From Bacteroidota bacterium (GTDB taxonomy: Bacteria; Bacteroidota; Bacteroidia; B-17B0; Aurantibacillaceae), in the NCBI GenBank assembly GCA_018267475.1, contig JAFDYI010000025.1, positions 42,932 through 106,931 on the forward strand: a stretch of 64,000 nt of DNA, written 5' to 3'. The notes beneath the pieces are model-generated. The model was not told the origin of the DNA. It did no database searches and saw only the letters and a list, made by a program, of their open reading frames with translations. This document shows positions 61,352-64,000 of this stretch, piece after piece (position 1 is the stretch's first letter; the number at the start of each line of letters is the position of its first letter). A program made the position numbers and the translations under genes.

Positions 61352-62983
61352 ATGAGTACCTTTTTTAAAAAAATCGCTTTGATGTTTTTTTCTTGCGTTT
61401 TGGCCACAGGCTTCGCTCAAGATAAAACCAAACTTATGGCTCCCTACAAAGGAAGCGCAACACTAAAAACGCCGCCTAAAGAACTCATAGAGGCGCAAAG
61501 AAATGTAGGCGGAAATACTTTGGCAGGGCCGGCTAATGATAACTGCAATAATGCAATAGCAATAACTCAGCTAGATGGCACTTGTAATGTGTATTCCTCT
61601 TCGGGCGCTACGTATGATGTAGGTGTCTTTGGTTGCATGAGTGGCTCTAAAAATGTATGGTTTAGTTTTGTAGCACAGGGTCCTAATTATGCCATATCCG
61701 TAAACGCGCCCTCATTTTATCCGGAGTTAGCTATTTTTACAGCTTCAGACCCTTGCAACGGAGCCACCATAACAGGAATAAATTGCGTATCGGGCTGGAA
61801 CTCATTCTTCTTTCCTACACAAAATTTTTCTATGATGAACAATGCCGGCCCACCGCTTACTATCGGCCAAACGTATTATGTAATGATGACCTCTTACAGT
61901 GGTACCGGTTCTTATACTTTATGTGTAAAAAACCCGCTGCCCAACATACCCGGTACCGATTGTGCTACTTCCACCTTATTGTGCAGCAACTCTACTATAG
62001 CGGGCAATAGTAATTTATGGGGCAATACACAAGAGTTATCATCCAACACTATAGGAGATTGCTTAGGTAAATATGGGGAGATCAACTCATCGTGGTATGT
62101 GTTAAACATACAAACCGGAGGCACGCTTACCTTTACCATAGCGCCCACCAACGGTACCGACGATTACGATTTTGAAATATGGAAAGGAGCCACCTGCTTT
62201 TTAGGAGCGCCGGTGCGTTGTAATTATTCTTCAACTATTCCCAATACCGGTTTAAACAGCTCAGCAACCGGCACCAGTGTAGGGGCTAGCGGCTCGGCTT
62301 GGTGCAAGCAACTAACAGTGGCCGCAGGCGATGTATATATTTTACTCATAAACGGCTTTACGCCCACTTCATCAAGCTTTAATATGAATTTTGGAGGCAC
62401 TGCCATACTGGGTTGTACCTTGCCTGTTATTTTACCGGTGCAATTACTAAACTATAAAGGCGAGCTAACGACCGACGGCTACACTGAACTTAACTGGGCT
62501 ACCGCCATAGAGCAAAATGCTGATTATTATTTAATAGAAAAAAGCACCGATGGCCTTACCTATACCGAGTTGGATAAAATAAAAGCGGTAGGCAACAGCA
62601 CTAAAACATCTAACTATACGGCGTATGATAAAACACCGGAAAAGGGGTTGAACTATTATAAACTTACTGAATTTGATAAAAATGGGGAGTCCACCTTTTT
62701 AGGCTACGCTACTGTAAACAACCACAATACAGCGGAGCGTTTTGGCCTATACCCCAACCCGGTACAAAACGTGCTTAACTTGCAATTTGCTAACATTTCG
62801 GCAAGTGCCGCTACGTGTGAGTTGTATAACGCCCAAGGTGTCTTAGTAAAAACAGAAGAGTTCCTGCTCAGTAAGGGCTCTGCTACATACATAGTTGATG
62901 TAAGCACGTTGGAAAAGGGTTTGTATTTTGTAAAAACAACAGGGGCTAACCGTGTGTGGCACGCTTCTTTTATAAAGCAATAA
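61352..62983 (+). CDS. secreted surface protein with T9SS sorting domain (paralogue)
   Basis: A 543-residue protein from the ATG at 61352 (MSTFFKKIALMFFSCVLATGFAQ); an in-frame ATG at 61331 overlaps the -7 box. A PANDNCNNAIAI segment opens a lectin-like or jelly-roll domain (about residues 65-200), then a second domain and the shared C-terminal part (TELNWATAIEQNADYYLIEKSTDGLTYTEL, YDKTPEKGLNYYKLTEFDKNG) that also ends the divergent neighbour. The T9SS domain runs from FGLYPNPVQNVLNLQF to GLYFVKTTGANRVWHASFIKQ. It probably forms part of the exported surface layer. Confidence 0.88.
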   Translation: MSTFFKKIALMFFSCVLATGFAQDKTKLMAPYKGSATLKTPPKELIEAQRNVGGNTLAGPANDNCNNAIAITQLDGTCNVYSSSGATYDVGVFGCMSGSKNVWFSFVAQGPNYAISVNAPSFYPELAIFTASDPCNGATITGINCVSGWNSFFFPTQNFSMMNNAGPPLTIGQTYYVMMTSYSGTGSYTLCVKNPLPNIPGTDCATSTLLCSNSTIAGNSNLWGNTQELSSNTIGDCLGKYGEINSSWYVLNIQTGGTLTFTIAPTNGTDDYDFEIWKGATCFLGAPVRCNYSSTIPNTGLNSSATGTSVGASGSAWCKQLTVAAGDVYILLINGFTPTSSSFNMNFGGTAILGCTLPVILPVQLLNYKGELTTDGYTELNWATAIEQNADYYLIEKSTDGLTYTELDKIKAVGNSTKTSNYTAYDKTPEKGLNYYKLTEFDKNGESTFLGYATVNNHNTAERFGLYPNPVQNVLNLQFANISASAATCELYNAQGVLVKTEEFLLSKGSATYIVDVSTLEKGLYFVKTTGANRVWHASFIKQ

Positions 62984-63760
62984 TCACTCTTTTTTTTCTT
63001 CTTTAGGAATGTAGGTGTAGTGTATGCGAGTTGGGTTTTCCTCTTCTTTTTTTTGTTCCGGGTTGTGGCTTTCTGGACTTTCGTCTTCCAGCCAGTAGGG
63101 GTTGCTCTCGTCCAGCTCTTCATCGTTAGGAAGCTCCCACGAGTAATGAGGTTTTTGGGCACCCGTTTTTTTATATACAAAAGCCAACAGCACCCCTGTG
63201 CTCAACCCAAACAAATGCCCTTGCCACGATACCTGCGCACCATCTTCAATATAGTGTATAGCCTTTTGTAAAGCACCGGGTAATACACCCCAAATAATAG
63301 TGCCGTACAAAAATACCACCAGCAGGCTGATGCCAAACAAAGCCTTGTTTTTTCTAATAATACCCGAAGCAATTAAAAAACCCGCTAAGGCATATACCAA
63401 GCCACTGGCACCAATATGCACTTCGTTTTTTTGAGGGTTGGGCACTAAAAGCCAAAGCAGCAAGCCTACCCATATATAGGATAAGAAAAAAATTTTCAGC
63501 GCCGTTTCCGGATAAAAATAAAAAAGACAAATACCCAAAACAAGCAAAGGTACGCTGTTGGAGGCTAAGTGCCCTATATCAGCATGCAGCAGGGGCATGG
63601 TAAAGATGCCGTACCAAGCTTGTATTTGCTGTGGTTTAAGTCCATACTCATTTAGATGCCATTGGTATTTTTGGTCAAAGAAAAAAACAACCCATAGCAG
63701 CAGTAAAAAAAGCAAAGGGAAAAAAGCACTTTGCGAAAAGGTGTTTTTTTGATGATCCAT
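62984..63760 (-). CDS. rhomboid-family intramembrane serine protease
   Basis: A 258-residue protein with about six membrane helices. The catalytic dyad is Ser119 in HIGASGLVYALAG (GxSG motif) and His182 in SWQGHLFGLSTG; the helix-2 segment LLHADIGHLASNSVPLL holds the usual conserved His and Asn. The C-terminal tail is acidic and soluble (ELPNDEELDESNPYWLEDESPESHNPEQKKEEENP). It cleaves single-pass membrane substrates; the target is unknown. It converges with the T9SS gene with no bases between the stop codons. The -7 box lies 5 bases before the ATG. Confidence 0.93.
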   Translation of the reverse strand: MDHQKNTFSQSAFFPLLFLLLLWVVFFFDQKYQWHLNEYGLKPQQIQAWYGIFTMPLLHADIGHLASNSVPLLVLGICLFYFYPETALKIFFLSYIWVGLLLWLLVPNPQKNEVHIGASGLVYALAGFLIASGIIRKNKALFGISLLVVFLYGTIIWGVLPGALQKAIHYIEDGAQVSWQGHLFGLSTGVLLAFVYKKTGAQKPHYSWELPNDEELDESNPYWLEDESPESHNPEQKKEEENPTRIHYTYIPKEEKKE

Positions 63761-63764
63761 ACAT

Positions 63765-63772
63765 CAAAGCTA
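63765..63772 (-). promoter_or_regulatory. -7 box abutting the rhomboid start codon
   Basis: On the minus strand this reads TAGCTTTG, exact. The predicted start is 63760, the A of the ATG, so the transcript would be leaderless. Confidence 0.55.
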
Positions 63773-64000
63773 CGGCAATTTTTATGCCGCCGCTTCTTTT
63801 TCTGACAAAAAGGAAGGAAAAACCGTTGTTTTTCTTTTTCCTTAGATGAAAAAGAAACAAAAAACAAGCCCAATCAACCTACTGCACACAAAGCCTAAGG
63901 GCTCCGTGATTTGCCTGGCTTGCGCGCTGTTTTTTTGGTATTCAAACAAATATAAAAACCGAAGTGTTGCTGATGAGGTTTTCAGCAGCGATAGCCGCAT
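63773..64000. other. edge region without a supported gene
   Basis: The last 228 bases hold A- and T-rich purine runs and no recognisable product. A leftward open frame enters from beyond the right edge and ends at 63842, but its translation (RLSLLKTSSATLRFLYLFEYQKNSAQARQ) is not like any family I know and is probably not coding. Confidence 0.4.

Noticed and set aside
63842..64000. Leftward open frame entering from the right edge
   Set aside because: The translation has no family likeness and the surrounding sequence is A/T-run rich. It could be judged only with more sequence to the right.

Overview
The window is a contiguous piece of a Bacteroidota chromosome. The DNA is AT-rich. Several secreted proteins carry type IX secretion (T9SS) C-terminal sorting domains. 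Shine-Dalgarno sequences are essentially absent. Many genes are preceded by the Bacteroidota -7 box TAnnTTTG. The gene set (TamL-type BamA homologue, atpB-E-F-H-A-G without atpDC, NuoABC, CdaA, clade-II-like Sec/lipoprotein NosZ) also fits this phylum, most like a free-living Sphingobacteriales/Chitinophagales-type organism. I cannot name a species.

Layout. 1-2.9 kb: leftward nos genes (c-type cytochrome, nosZ, start of a nos-associated membrane protein). 3-13.8 kb: a membrane protein, mfd, bcp, a T9SS subtilase, a YvlD-like protein, a SpoU methyltransferase and a TamL-like outer-membrane protein. 13.8-14.2 kb: RNase P RNA. 14.2-23.2 kb: a respiratory and amino-acid catabolism region. It holds a thioesterase plus hemerythrin/PAS protein; a leftward operon of tryptophanase, tyrosine phenol-lyase, norC, a variant norB, proline dehydrogenase and a 58-residue membrane protein; a divergent fasciclin lipoprotein; and a thioredoxin-fold protein. 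23.3-34.5 kb: nuoABC, rpoN, a polysialyltransferase-like protein, a 1046-residue surface protein, pntAB-pntB and a helical-repeat protein. 34.8-45.1 kb: ATP synthase genes, a TolC protein, an SDR and a TonB-type barrel. 45.3-64 kb: rnhB, cdaA, pdhB, holB, thyA, glmM, a glycosyltransferase-like protein, an NlpC/P60 lipoprotein, a PagL-like deacylase, ftcD, an aldehyde dehydrogenase, a cysteine desulfurase, two divergent T9SS paralogues and a rhomboid protease.

The main discovery is a local regulon. Four 16-bp sites of the form TATGAC-N4-ATCATA (a CRP/FNR-superfamily-type palindrome) stand upstream of five promoters. They control the cytochrome/nosZ genes, the tryptophanase-nor operon, the divergent fasciclin gene, the thioesterase/hemerythrin-PAS pair and the thioredoxin-fold gene. 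The centre-to-centre distance from site to -7 box is 33 bp in four cases and 34 bp in one. If the start point is calibrated from the RNase P RNA gene, whose 5' end can be read from its P1 stem, the sites sit at -41.5 (one at -42.5), the classic class-II activator position. One site serves two divergent promoters symmetrically. This ties N2O reduction, a NO reductase with unusual ligand residues, two aromatic amino-acid lyases and proline oxidation into one probable anaerobic or nitrosative response.

No tRNA, CRISPR array, insertion sequence or prophage was recognised.
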